Below are positions 22,952 to 33,680 of a DNA stretch of 64,000 bases, piece after piece. The stretch's first letter is position 1. Each line of letters starts with the position of its first letter. Source of the stretch: Sarcomyxa edulis (lineage: Eukaryota > Basidiomycota > Agaricomycetes > Agaricales > Mycenaceae); contig QUOL01000002.1 of assembly GCA_009761415.1 (NCBI GenBank), forward strand, positions 434,001-498,000, in the 5' to 3' direction. Made by a program: the position numbers and the translations under genes. The notes under the pieces were generated by a model. The model searched no databases and had not been told where the DNA came from. It was given only the letters and a program-made list of their open reading frames with translations.

Positions 22952-23033
22952 CCAGAGCAGACGTATAGGCTCGTTAGAATATGGTAATGCGACACAAAAA
23001 GTTAGAAAACTCACGGGGGTACCATGGACCCCC
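22952..23033 (-). other. Predicted intron with donor hairpin and decayed acceptor (left copy)
   Basis: The hairpin GGGGGT/ACCCCC (23015-23033) directly precedes GTGAGT (donor at 23014). The branch-like motif CTAACGAGCCTATACGT is intact. Aligned to the right-copy intron 58860-58924, the acceptor dinucleotide is GG instead of AG, so this splice site looks lost. Confidence 0.55.
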
Positions 23034-23394
23034 CTACAGCATACTCGAGACAGACACAAAGAATCAACAAACTCGATCACGTCGAGACACAATCAAACGC
23101 AGACAAGACGCCAAACACAAAGCGCCAGATGGAACAGAACGGGGAGAACAACCCTGACGACAAAGGGAGATGACACCAGTATACGCAGGTCCAAGAGACA
23201 TGAGAGTACGTAGTAGGCAAGACATGACCCACGACAAACAAGTAGAACGCTCGAATCATATCCAAGGGATCGCATCACATATTCCACAGGCGGAAAAGGA
23301 GACAATCGTCCAAGGAAGCAACCAAGAAGACGAACAGCGGGGTGTAGAAACAGCGTGTAGCTGAGGAGGGACCAAGAGTCCCTCCACGATCGCA

Positions 23395-23471
23395 CTGGAG
23401 AAGAAAATGTAGGCTTGTTAATACGAGAAGAAGATCATATTGAATAGAAAGCTCACGGGGTTATCCACCCC
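23395..23471 (-). other. Predicted intron with donor hairpin (left copy)
   Basis: Donor GTGAGC at 23456 and acceptor TCTCCAG ending at 23395 give a 62-nt intron with TTAACAAGCCTACA. The hairpin GGGGT/ACCCC (23457-23471) ends at the donor. The following exon opens with an 8-bp perfect hairpin, GGAGGGAC/GTCCCTCC, with a 5-nt loop (23365-23385). Confidence 0.6.
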
Positions 23472-23806
23472 CACTGCCATGGAGGCAGTGAAAAGGCACC
23501 ATTGGAATTTCGAATGATCGTACACTTGTTCTTGGGGACGAGATAAATTTGACGTGTCCGCATGACCCAGCGCTCTCAGTGCAGCCAGCCAAGGGTCAAG
23601 TAAGGCAGCGAAGGGACAGGAGACCACACTAGGTGTCAACACGACGAGGAACGACTGATGACACGACATACGATAGGAGTGATCAACACGATCACTGAAC
23701 TCGACGAGGAACAAGGCCGACGAGAGGGACAAACAATTCCCGAAAGGCACACATGGGATATACAGGAGACACGATCATCGGGGGACGATGAGACAATCTA
23801 ATGGAC

Positions 23807-23881
23807 CTGCAAACAAGTCGATACTCGTTAGTAAAAGCAGTGATGCATCGATGGAGTGGAACTCACGGGAGTAGTGCACTC
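23807..23881 (-). other. Predicted intron with donor hairpin (left copy)
   Basis: Donor GTGAGT at 23866 and acceptor TTTGCAG ending at 23807 give a 60-nt intron with branch-like TACTAACGAG. The upstream exon ends in a short hairpin (GAGT/ACTC, 23869-23881). The next exon starts with TCATCG/CGATGA (23775-23791). Confidence 0.55.
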
Positions 23882-24175
23882 TGCACACGAATTGACGGAA
23901 TCCGAAGAGGACAGCCAGGAGCACATGGAAGGTCGACAGCCGGGAACCAAAACCACGAGTTGCAAGCCCAGAAAGGAATCCATGCCATGCAGCACAACCA
24001 ACGAGAAACAAACAAAGTTTCCAGGGCACACAATATACAGAACATGGAAAGACAGCGGCAGCGCAAAGAACAAAAAGCGCGGAGTATGACAGATGGTCAA
24101 GCATGAAGCACGTACAGAAACGGGAATAACGACAACAGACACATGATTAGTTGATGATGAGCCGACGCAGGGAAT

Positions 24176-24199
24176 GTTGGATGGCCGAAGCCATCCAAC
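24176..24199 (-). ncRNA. cUUCGg hairpin in left repeat transcript
   Basis: A perfect 10-bp stem (GTTGGATGGC / GCCATCCAAC) closed by TTCG on the minus strand. C(UUCG)G is an exceptionally stable RNA tetraloop. The right copy keeps the hairpin with two G.U pairs. Confidence 0.6.
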
Positions 24200-25144
24200 G
24201 AGAGAGTATATGAATTGAATGTTGGGATATCAGTGATCACGATAAGGCGTCATGAACGATGAGACACACCATGTTATACGGTCCCCCTTCAATTTCCCCC
24301 TCAATAGACGACCCAGATGATGCCTCAAGTGATACATATAGAGGTTACGACATTATTAAAAACTGTGCCCCACATTATGGACATGTCGCAGGAGAAGCCA
24401 AAACCAGCGGTATCGCAAGACTTGACGAGGACCAAGTGGGACTCAGCGCCAGCGGAGAGGGAGAGTAACCCGAGAGGTGAACCAATTGGGGAGCGGCCGA
24501 AACACTCAACACATCGGAAGCGGCAGGGAGGGTTGAGATTCAGGACATGGTGTGGGAGGGACATGGGACTGCGAGAGTGGCAAAGATCAGAAAGATAAGC
24601 AGTGGAGCAACGGAGGATGACATACCAATGGCCCCCAAAGATAACAATCAAACAAAGTCGGCACGACGCCAATCGTCAGCCACCAAGAACAAGTCCCTCG
24701 ATCAGGACCGATTGCCATGAGACATTGTAGCGAGCTTGACTCTTAAAGTGATTGATGACATCGAACGAGGGTACAAATGAAGAGAGAGGGTGGCAAAAAA
24801 AGAGAAACAACATGGGATGACATGCGTGTGGGGCAGTGGCTCGAACAAAAGAGGGTCCTTGTGCCTAGAAAAGCAGCGGGAGAGCATGTCAGTGACCATA
24901 TATACATGAACTAGACATGGCGAGGACCATATATGAGGCTTACCATAAAAGACCAGCTGCTAGTTGGGAGTGGCGCGAGGTGGTAGTGAGCTAGGACAGA
25001 CCCATGATCAAGACAAGAGTAGAAGACTGAGTGGCAGAAGCTAACATGGTAGACATGAGGACTAAAAGCAGTCAAGAAGGGAGTGTCGAGATGTGGAGAT
25101 TGTAGTGGTAAGAAGTAAAGAGAGGCAGACGGGGGGATTTGGAA

Positions 25145-25381
25145 TTTATAGCGTGTTTATTTGGTCCCAACGGCAAATTCCGAGGACCCAAAGCGGTAAT
25201 AAGTCATCAAGACGTCCAAGTCGAGCTCGTCATCCTCTTGACAAAAGCCGATGTAGTCCGATTGCATGTGGATGGGGGGTGATATGATATTCGAACGCGA
25301 AAAAGAAGTCGTTTGGAGATTAAAGCGGAAGTAAATGGAGGCAAATGAGATTAGGGGAGAAAGGACGAATACTCGCACGTG
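25145..25381 (-). promoter_or_regulatory. Conserved promoter block of left repeat copy
   Basis: Contains, in transcriptional order, CACGTG (25376-25381), a pyrimidine-rich stretch, the micro-ORF (25157-25267) and TATAAA on the minus strand (25145-25150). This block is almost identical to 55920-56152 in the other copy, whereas the body downstream has clearly diverged. Confidence 0.6.
25157..25267 (-). CDS. Conserved 36-codon micro-ORF, left copy
   Basis: Encodes a 36-residue acidic peptide starting MQSDYIGFCQEDDELDLDVL and ending SSEFAVGTK. It differs from the right copy (56030-56140) at a single base, which is synonymous in a valine codon. It sits just upstream of the putative TATA box, so it would not be in the main transcript and may instead be simple conservation of promoter DNA. 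No known family is recognised. The open frame extends further upstream here but not in the other copy. Confidence 0.4.
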   Translation of the reverse strand: MQSDYIGFCQEDDELDLDVLMTYYRFGSSEFAVGTK

Positions 25382-25480
25382 ACGTGAACGCGTTGACTCG
25401 GTTTGGCGCGTCAATTTACTGTTAGAACGCACTTTATACAAGAGGTTCTCCTCGGGAAAGTGCATTATCTATCTGGATAC

Positions 25481-26791
25481 ACTATAAGTGGTCTAACATG
25501 ACGCTCCTTTACAGACTCACCGTCTGACTGTTACGATGAATTGCTGGAATAATTGTGCTCGAAGTTCTCCGATAGAAGAACATATGCTTGTAAAGAATTG
25601 TCAGGAAGTCAGAAGATTGTAATTTTGCCGTCAATAATGCAACCACCTGGGTAGTTGAGACGCGGAGGAAGATACAGCAAGTACTCACAAAATTTCGTGA
25701 CTATTTACGGAATCACAATTCAGGGCGACGCTGGTCAATTTGTTTCTTATCGTGGTCTACGTAGTGGCGATGAAGATGCTTGAACCGAGAGCCTAGGAGC
25801 GAGGTCGACCCGATTTCGGCATCCAGTGGATGCATATGAAATATTGATAGTGGCGAAGCTTGGGCGAAGACATAGTTTCAGACGTACCTTCAAAGGGCCT
25901 TCGTGAATGAACATATGGAACGAAAAAAAAACTGTTACGGGTATCAAGCAAAGTATAGACCTTTGATGTCCGACGTTCACCACCCCATGAGGAAGCTTGT
26001 ATCAAAGGGAGTCTAGATGAAAGCCGGAATCCTGGGGCATTATCCATCGAAACGGTTCACGCAATCGTTCCCAGGCGAAGTCATTGAAATATGGACCGTG
26101 ACATCCTAATTTGCATTGATTGGCGGCGCTACACAAATTTTTGAGAGAATGATTAGGAGCTTCCATCATCAGGGAAAAGAGCCTGAACGAAAGCTCCGTC
26201 GCAGTAGTCAGGTTCTCTGGTCAATGGTCATGTAACTCACCGAAATATGAACATGTCTTGCATCGTTGTTCGAGTAGGAGCAAGGGGTTCCACAAAGTGC
26301 CAGCTGCGAGAGACTCGGAGAAGGTCTTTGTGGGCTCGAGTCATTCTCACAAGAAACCCGGTCTATGCCCGTACCATCATCATCAATTTTTAATAGATGC
26401 TAGTCCGTGGCTGAATTCGAGCGTCGTGCCCTGAGATTTCCCGAAGTACTGTTGAAAATTGTCCAAACCGTCCGCTCTTCGGTTCCAAAGACTGTGTAAA
26501 TGCCAAATGACCACTCTACTGTGTCTCTTCGACCTCTTGGACCATTTTTCCTCGATGAATTTGCGCCGTTTTGCAGATGAAAAGCTGTAGATTGTTGTGG
26601 TGGAAAGACGAATCGGTCCGAGAACAAGGGTCCATCAAAGCACCATGCGGTCAGGAGCCTCTTGCCTTCGGATTTTTCACTATTTTGGTACAACTCCCTC
26701 ATTCTTTTCCAAACCGCTCTCTAGCGCTCTATTCTGACTCACAGATAGAAACGGGAGCGCAAATAGCGCAACCCAACATACTTAACCTATC
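25481..26791. other. Long intergenic stretch, no supported gene
   Basis: About 1.3 kb between the repeat element and the next gene. Short frames on the minus strand (25747-26047, 26400-26702) lack domains and are not taken as genes. The last part must contain the promoter of the gene at 26792. Confidence 0.4.
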
Positions 26792-28693
26792 ATGAATCCA
26801 CCAACAGCACATCCTCGACGATCTCATCGCAAGCGTGTCTCAACCCTCCGTCTTTCCACAGATACAACGTCGACTCTCCCAGAATATATCTCGGTGAGCT
26901 CGAAAAAGCCTCTAGACGACTCTATAGAGGATCCACCGTCGGATCGACCCCCGGATTATCCAGACAGCGCAGAGGAAGCAGACGACGATACCGACGACGA
27001 GGAAACCAATAACGTTATATCTTACCTACCAGCTGCTCACACCACCAATTCTCCACGCCGTAATCGAAGATTCCCTGCGAACAGGAGACGTCAAGCGTCA
27101 AGTAGCGACCCTTACCTGGATTCTCTTCTTGCTCGAAGTGTCCACGCACTCGAAATGTCTAATGCTCTATTACAATCATCTATCTCTACGCAGACAAGCC
27201 TTTCCACTATCCTGGCATCTGACTCGCAGGCCGACCATACGCTAGAGGTGAGAGCTCGGGGATTGTCGTCGAGGATAAAACATAATAGAGACGTACACGA
27301 GAACTGGGCAGATGATCTGGACGAGATAAGCAGGGGTGTAGAGGGACTCTTTGATGAGGGGGAAGGCAGTACTAGAAGAGACAGTCTCAGCAGCAGTTTA
27401 CCAACTTCCAACTCCCCTCTGGGTCGACACATGAACCGACGAAGGCCATCGCTAGACCTACGAACTGCCAGTCAATCCGAAAGTGTTCCCCAATTACGTC
27501 TTTCGCCTCAAAATCGCAATCAACTAGTCTCCCCCCCGCCTCGAGCATTAACACAATATATCGCTTCCACGTCTGATCCTGACTCCATCTTTCTCCCGTC
27601 AACTCTAGGGCTGCGTGCTTCTTCCTCACATTTCCCTCGCCCGCCCTCAGATACCCCTGGTCTCTCGTTGCCTCTCGTGACGGACAAACCTTTGGAGCCC
27701 TCTACCCCCGCTTACAACATGTTATCCTCCTTTGTCCAACGAAAATCCTCCTCAGGCTCGTCCACTCCATCATCGTCATTCACATCGTCTTTACCCTCTT
27801 TCTTGTCCCGATCCAACTCTCATTCCCGTCAAGGCTCTTCCAGAAGTGCAGAACGCGGCCCCAGTGAACACCTTCGTCGTTCTTCGCATAAATCACCAGA
27901 TCGAAATAGACTGTCAGATTCTGGTTCACGATCATCACGATCGAGGTCAACTACTCCGAAACAGCATCTTTCCCCAATACCCCAGCCTCATAGATCTTTG
28001 ACTCCTCCAATCGAAGAACAGTCTGCGTCCTCCTCCTCATCCGACGGCTGTCCCGCGAAATTGACTGTCCAGTCTCTCCATAAAATACTAGACAGTCAAC
28101 CTCCTCCTCCCCAACCTCCCCCTTCACTTGCCGTTCCACGACCACGCTTTCTACCACGGTCACCACCTCCCAAAGCAGAATCAGGGACTTCTACTGCCAC
28201 AGCGTCTGTATCTCGTCTTTTCACTAAATCTATTCATACCTCCTCAACTCGCCCTCCATCACCACCTAAGCAATCTTCTATGAAACGGCGGCACTCACCG
28301 TCAGAGCCCAATACTCCTACGACCCCTTCTCTGATATTCGGAGCGGGTGTTGGGTTAGCTTTAGGTGGGAGTATCAGTGGCGCGAGTTCAGGCATGTCCA
28401 CACCGAAACGTATTAGTTTTGCGGAGCTGCCAGAGTCATATGCGAGCTCAAGACCGGAGGGATCTTCGTCCAAGTTCAGGGATAGAGAAAGGAAGAAACG
28501 GAAGGGCAAATCAACAGGAGCTGCGGATTCACACAGTGATGGTGATGGCGATAGAAGATGGTGGAGTGGATGGTTGATTGGCGCACCCTCTAACGAAAGT
28601 GCCGCTAGCGTTGTAGGGATGCGTCACGAGGAAGATCGTAGATGGGGCGGTCGAGTTGGTTTTGGAGGTGGGTTGGATGAGTGGGCTATATGA
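26792..28693 (+). CDS. Hypothetical Ser/Pro-rich, largely disordered protein
   Basis: A single-exon frame of 633 residues, not recognised as a known family. The first 75 residues include an acidic patch (EEADDDTDDEET). A helical segment at about 110-200 (DSLLARSVHALEMSNALLQS..., then EVRARGLSSRIKHNRDVHEN) may form a coiled coil. Long Ser/Pro/Arg-rich low-complexity follows, with many SP and TP sites suggesting phosphorylation. Near the C-terminus a Gly-rich patch (IFGAGVGLALGGSISGASSG) precedes a basic cluster (RERKKRKGK) and a Trp-rich end (RRWWSGWLIGAP). The uninterrupted frame and coding-like composition support a real gene; the function is unknown. Confidence 0.7.
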   Translation: MNPPTAHPRRSHRKRVSTLRLSTDTTSTLPEYISVSSKKPLDDSIEDPPSDRPPDYPDSAEEADDDTDDEETNNVISYLPAAHTTNSPRRNRRFPANRRRQASSSDPYLDSLLARSVHALEMSNALLQSSISTQTSLSTILASDSQADHTLEVRARGLSSRIKHNRDVHENWADDLDEISRGVEGLFDEGEGSTRRDSLSSSLPTSNSPLGRHMNRRRPSLDLRTASQSESVPQLRLSPQNRNQLVSPPPRALTQYIASTSDPDSIFLPSTLGLRASSSHFPRPPSDTPGLSLPLVTDKPLEPSTPAYNMLSSFVQRKSSSGSSTPSSSFTSSLPSFLSRSNSHSRQGSSRSAERGPSEHLRRSSHKSPDRNRLSDSGSRSSRSRSTTPKQHLSPIPQPHRSLTPPIEEQSASSSSSDGCPAKLTVQSLHKILDSQPPPPQPPPSLAVPRPRFLPRSPPPKAESGTSTATASVSRLFTKSIHTSSTRPPSPPKQSSMKRRHSPSEPNTPTTPSLIFGAGVGLALGGSISGASSGMSTPKRISFAELPESYASSRPEGSSSKFRDRERKKRKGKSTGAADSHSDGDGDRRWWSGWLIGAPSNESAASVVGMRHEEDRRWGGRVGFGGGLDEWAI

Positions 28694-29754
28694 AATTACA
28701 AACGTCTCGACACTCAGACTGTTCTTTCCCCTTTTAACAGTGAACATTTAATCCCTCGGTCGACTTTACAGGTTCCCTTGGGCTTTCTGATAGGGGTAGA
28801 AGATATAGACGTGATTTTCACTCACATCTTCACATCGGTGTATTTTTCTTCTTCTCCATCTTGCTTTTCTATCCGTCTAATTATCTACGCATCCTCTTCA
28901 CGACATCTCACGAACACTATTTATCGCTATCTCTCGTGCGCTCTCTTGGTTATTTATCATGGCAGACCTTACAATCATTTATATCATCCATCTCCCAGTC
29001 CACTATCCTTTATCTTGTCGCAATCAAAGCCGCGATACCCATTTTTCCACCGCCGTCCAATATTTCAAATTCACCAGCGGACGACTGTCAAAACATATCA
29101 TATGGCAAAGTACGTGCATGGTCAGTCAATGATCAGGTCGTCGAAGGTAGGCTAACGTGTGAAAGGAACTCACGGGTCGCCACTAACTTTCCCGAAATGG
29201 AAGTTGTTGAGAAGGTTCACTTTGTTTCCTTTGCGCAACAAATGCCAGCCCAGGACCTGACAACCTCTCTTCCATATACGCCTATAGACATCTGCAATCA
29301 CAAGAGCTAACACACCACTGAAGGTATCTGATCGTAGCGGATGGACTCTGGCAACTTCGCGACTTCTTTTCGGATGGCCATATACCCTTGTACTCTTCGT
29401 CGCCTTGTTCTAGCTAAGGAAAGCATTCTGGGAGAATATAATTTTAGGGTTTGCTTGTATCCTGGAATCTTAATCAATGAGAAGGGCCCGTTGCCGGGGA
29501 AGGGTAAGTAAGTATAAGAAGACGACTCTGAAACCTCGTTTCCCTGTGGTGATTTTCATCTCGTGTGTAAGTACTAATTTCCAATCCCTTCATTGATAAC
29601 TTACTGACTATTTTGATTGTTTCACTTGACACGTCCTCCATTGATCCGTATTAAATTCCACGGACCATATAAACCACATTTCTTCCACTGACCTCGCGCC
29701 ACTTCCAGCATTCGCCATCTAGTCAAGTCCGCAATTCAAGAATCTATTCTTTGC
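28694..29754. other. Intergenic stretch with possible relic
   Basis: No complete gene is supported. Around 29100-29370, blocks such as GKVRAWSVNDQVVEG and YLIVADGLWQLRDFFSDG look mildly coding on the plus strand but cannot be joined into a gene. They may be a relic. Confidence 0.3.
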
Positions 29755-30717
29755 ATGCTTAACAGGAAGAAGGTTCCGACGTGCCACACATGTGGTGGTC
29801 CTATGAAGGGCCATACGAGGCCTCATGGCAATCTCGTCTGTCCGAAGCCTCCTTCTGGCCGCAAGTCTGCACGTGCGATTCTGCCAGAGGATTGCAGCGA
29901 CGATGAAGATGTTCCTGACACTCAGTGTACCTCTGGTTTACTGTCTCAGCCTGACCAGTCACCATCAGCCCGTCTTACACCTCCTACTTCTCCGGTACGC
30001 CGTGGTGGTAAAGCTGCGCGTTCTCAGCGTAACTCTACCCCGGGGCCCTCTGCACCACCACCACGTAGGACCTTTGTACCTATCCGAGAACCTCCCACGT
30101 TTAATCATGGTCCATGGCGTCGTCAAAACCCGAACTTCATCGAGAAGCGTCCACCCGCGCCACTCGCGCCGTCTTCTGAATCCGGCCAAACTTTGTCAAG
30201 CTCCACGCCGTCGCTGATCCCCACCGAAATTATTATGACCCCCGATGGAAGGACTCTTCATCCATTATCTGATATGTTTCCAAGTGACGAGACCTTCAGT
30301 AAGGGTTATCGAGGGACTTTGGGTTTCGGAGATCACTCGGACTTATTTTGGGCGTCTATTGCACACAAACTTCCCAATTCTTCTCGTATTGCCACCATCA
30401 TTGATTGCTCGAAGAACGATACTCCTCATATCAAAGCTGGAGCTTTCCAATCCAACGTTCATGTCGATTTCATCCATGCGCCACAGTCATCGTCCAAGCA
30501 ACCTCGTGGCCTCGCTCGACGAAACTCTTGGTGGGCGGTTATCGGAGGGCAGAAGGAACATGTTGAGACGATTAAACAGGGCCAGGAGGATGGATTGGAA
30601 GCTGCTTTGGCCATCAGAGGAATGCGGAGATCCGGCAACAACAACACATTTTGTCTGGTTATCGCAGGTGCGGTTGGAGGCGTGGTTGCTTTCGGTGGAC
30701 TCCTGGCCTTTCTGTAG
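29755..30717 (+). CDS. Hypothetical zinc-knuckle-like, tail-anchored protein
   Basis: A single-exon gene of 320 residues. The N-terminus has a Cys/His cluster (CHTCGGPMKGHTRPHGNLVC), a likely small zinc-binding knuckle. A Pro/Ser-rich linker runs to about residue 160. A folded-looking region then includes TPDGRTLHPLSDMFPSDETF and HSDLFWASIAHKLPNSSRIA. The last 25 residues form a hydrophobic helix (FCLVIAGAVGGVVAFGGLLA) followed by only two residues, the layout of a tail-anchored membrane protein. No known family is recognised. The combination of knuckle and tail anchor suggests a cytosolic domain held on an organelle membrane (inferred). Confidence 0.65.
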   Translation: MLNRKKVPTCHTCGGPMKGHTRPHGNLVCPKPPSGRKSARAILPEDCSDDEDVPDTQCTSGLLSQPDQSPSARLTPPTSPVRRGGKAARSQRNSTPGPSAPPPRRTFVPIREPPTFNHGPWRRQNPNFIEKRPPAPLAPSSESGQTLSSSTPSLIPTEIIMTPDGRTLHPLSDMFPSDETFSKGYRGTLGFGDHSDLFWASIAHKLPNSSRIATIIDCSKNDTPHIKAGAFQSNVHVDFIHAPQSSSKQPRGLARRNSWWAVIGGQKEHVETIKQGQEDGLEAALAIRGMRRSGNNNTFCLVIAGAVGGVVAFGGLLAFL

Positions 30718-30981
30718 CGATTTGGGCCACATTCTACGTCATATCTTCTTATTTTGTGTACTTTATTATATGCCCGTATGCCCTTTACTATGCCTATGCC
30801 TATGCCTATATGATTTATGTTTGACTGGACATCTGAGGGTCAGATCTGTGCAAGCGTTGCACGACAAGGGAATTGTATGATGCAAAAATAATGGTAGTGG
30901 CCGATACAATGTAGGATTTGTGTGGCACAAATAGATCACAGGATGTATGGATGTGATGAGACGTAAACCCAGAAAATAAAA

Positions 30982-33197
30982 TTACAGCTGAGAGGCCACT
31001 AGACGGAAAACTGCCTCCTCCTCGCTGTGCCACCGTCTGATCAAATCCCTTTCGTCTCTCGCATGTTGTCTGCGGTCTAAGTGAGTCGTCTCGTAGACGC
31101 TACTTGCACGTCTTTCTTCCATCACGTCGGAATCCGGTGCGAGAGCCCCTGCACATACCTCGTCCTCCTCTTCCTTTTCTTCAGGAATGGGCCCTCTCTC
31201 TGTGTCTACGCTAGATGGAAGCTCCCATTGAAATGCCAAGTCCGGATCCAAAGGACTTTGCTGCGAGGCATAGCTACCAGAACGGATTGCCGCCAGAGGC
31301 ATGGCCGGATAACCTCTCCTGAGATGCGGTGGGGCGACGACTACAATCCTACCGTTCTCCTGTACCTCCTCGAGCTCTACTTTCACGTCAACCGTGACCA
31401 TTATATCATTTGGAGACGGGGGTTGATCTTGAGTACTGCTGATATCTTCCCAGCCTACGGATCTGGCAGCATTTGGAGGGATCTGGGCGCCAACGCTTCT
31501 CATAACGTCCGTATGTGGCTGTATGACTGTTGCAGCTTCGATCTCGAGAGCGTTGACGCGTCCTCGGCGAGCTTTCATCAAAATGGACATACCACGACGG
31601 AGAGAAGGGTCTACAAAGAGCACAATAGCAGCCTGACGACTATAGTTGAGTACGAATATAGTAGATGTCAAGACGATGGCGACTCACGAATATTCCGCCT
31701 CGAGCACCATCTGAGTCCAAGTCAGTCAGAACAAGACCTATATAGAAGAATCTGCATCGTCACTTACAAAAGAAATAATCTAGGTGAATAATAAGATGTA
31801 AGCAAATCAGCCAGATGATAGCATACTATGTAGACACGTACAGATCACATAGAGGACGAACAGTCCTTTGCTATCGACGCTGCCCTTGACGGAGATGCGA
31901 AGGTCGACAGCTTGGAGATCAGGTTGCAGTTTTAGATGTGAGTTCACGAGAACATTGAATGACACGTACCAGCGATGAAGCCATTTACTATGATAACTGA
32001 AACCAAGTGTAGAGCGGTTAGAGGACTCAAAGAATCAAAAGCAGATCCATGGACCTACGTGCGAAAGGGTACGCAAGAACTTTAAAGGCAACGGAGACGA
32101 AACGATCGCGGAAGGTCGACGTGGTTGTCGTTGTAGTTGCGGTGTTGGTAGAAGACACACTGGAGCGTCTCTTTCCAGCCCTACGGGTCGAACTCGAGTC
32201 CCACGTACGAATAGAGCTGTCAAGTGCTGGTGGAGTAATCGCAGGTCCAAAGGTCATATGGCCTGCCTCCATGGTGCGAGCTAATTCGGTTGCGATGGCA
32301 CGCCGATGATATAACGCAACAATCGTCTGAGATGGAGGTAAGGAGACGGGGTAAATATGAGTAGAGACGATGGAATCCATGACAAAGCTACACCCACCAA
32401 CGTCACGAACAGCAGTGCAATCAGACAACTCGTGATTTGCCAAACATAGAGGCTCATGAGAAGCATAACAATCCGCGCGTTCTTTGTGTCTGCTCTGATC
32501 CAACATATATCCAGCACTGGATCCCACCTGTGATGAGAACTTGAGCAATAGAAAGTAAGATTGATAGTAGAAATGAGACGTGCCCAAACGACCCTTTCGC
32601 TGCAGGGATGACTGGAATAAATGTTCCAAATAAGAAGGAGCCAAGTACGTAGAACCTTTCAAATTTTGCAACGGCTACGCCAAAAACGAGGACGAGGCAT
32701 AGATTCAAAGCAACACACATGACCAGATAATTTGTGATGCTGTTGCGGAGAATGCGAATCAGTCCGAGCGTACAGTAACAAGCATCACAATGAGGACGGA
32801 CCCAGTAGAAACCATGATTCCCAAGACAGAAGTAGTGCATAGTGCCGGTTGCGATTGTCTCTTGAGAAGAACGCAAACGGTGTAGGAGACATCATAGAGC
32901 AGTTCACTGTAAGGAATATCAGAAATGTGTTTACCCGACGCAAAAGAACATCGATTACACTGCCATGGTCCACAGAAGCAGACGAAAAGAGATTCTGTCA
33001 AGGCTGGAGCGTGCTGCCGGACAGCGATAGACGAGCCAGGAGGCGACTAGGATGCAAAGGCATAGAGCAAAACTTCCAATGGCGCAGCCTGCACTCATCC
33101 AATTCATTGCGCTGACTTCGACCTTCGTAAGTCTGAATCCTGCCATAGTTGTTTCATCTGGAGGCTGCATGGGTATTGAGGGGGATGTCGACACCAA
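30982..33197 (-). CDS. Seven-transmembrane receptor-like protein (Agaricomycete orphan GPCR type)
   Basis: A heavily spliced minus-strand gene. Exon 1 starts MVSTSPSIPM and holds TM1 (GSFALCLCILVASWLVY), then LDRISFRLLLWTMAV. Further exons supply SELLYDVSYTVCVLLK, GIMVSTGSVLIVMLV, and YLVMCVALNLCLVLVFGVAV followed by KFERFYVLGSF. Next come QCWIYVGSEQTQ and a TM segment (SLYVWQITSCLIALLFVTLV). A cytosolic Ser/Thr-rich loop follows, and the last exon (30982-31671) carries a TM start and a long hydrophilic tail. The arrangement matches a family of predicted fungal 7TM receptors common in mushrooms. Ligand and signalling partner are unknown. Exon borders between 31680 and 32040 are uncertain. Confidence 0.65.
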
Positions 33198-33680
33198 GAG
33201 AAGGGGAGATGGTAAGCAGAAAAGAGCGTCACAGGGGGATCGTCCATGAAGGACGCATATACAGCGACTCGACGACTGAGACTTACCCGCTCAGGGGACT
33301 TCTGGGCGTTCAGGGGAATGATGATAACTCTCCATTTGGCCTCGGACGAATGGTGCGGGTTTTGATGGTCTGCAGAACTGACATATAAATCAAGCAATAG
33401 TGATCAACTAATATGAGTGAGAGACAGTGCTTACCGTTGAAAGTACCTCCTCCTATAAATGACGGGACCAACGCGGAAGCAAATATCTATGTTACTGTGA
33501 CATGTCACACCAAGGAAAGAAAACAAGAACAAAAACAAAAACGCTCATATTTCAGAAACGTATACAACGAGTGTTTACATAGAAGAAAACACTCTAGAAC
33601 GAAAAATAAGATCTGCACTTCCATAAGCTAGAAAAGAATCATGAGAAACTCATAAAATCATAAATCACGTCTCATTGTGA

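Larger units (their letters stand above)
21890..25480 (-). repeat. Multi-intron, hairpin-rich repeat element, left copy
   Basis: A 3.6-kb repeat read on the minus strand, homologous to the plus-strand copy at about 55905-60310. From its 5' side it has a CACGTG box, a 36-codon micro-ORF, TATAAA (25145-25150) and a pyrimidine-rich transcribed body. Predicted introns: 24865-24943, 24569-24625, a donor at 24269, 23807-23866, 23395-23456, 22952-23014 and 22294-22360. The downstream introns share an extended branch-site motif (CTAACRAGCYTAYA), and hairpins abut their donors. No long convincing protein survives splicing, and coding-like stretches differ by frameshifts and stops from the other copy. 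It could be a non-coding transcription unit, a non-autonomous mobile element, or a decayed gene family. The 3' boundary is fuzzy. Confidence 0.65.

Noticed and set aside
21890..25480. Possible LTR retrotransposon or LINE
   Set aside because: No reverse transcriptase, integrase, long terminal repeats, primer-binding site or poly-A tail could be seen in either copy.
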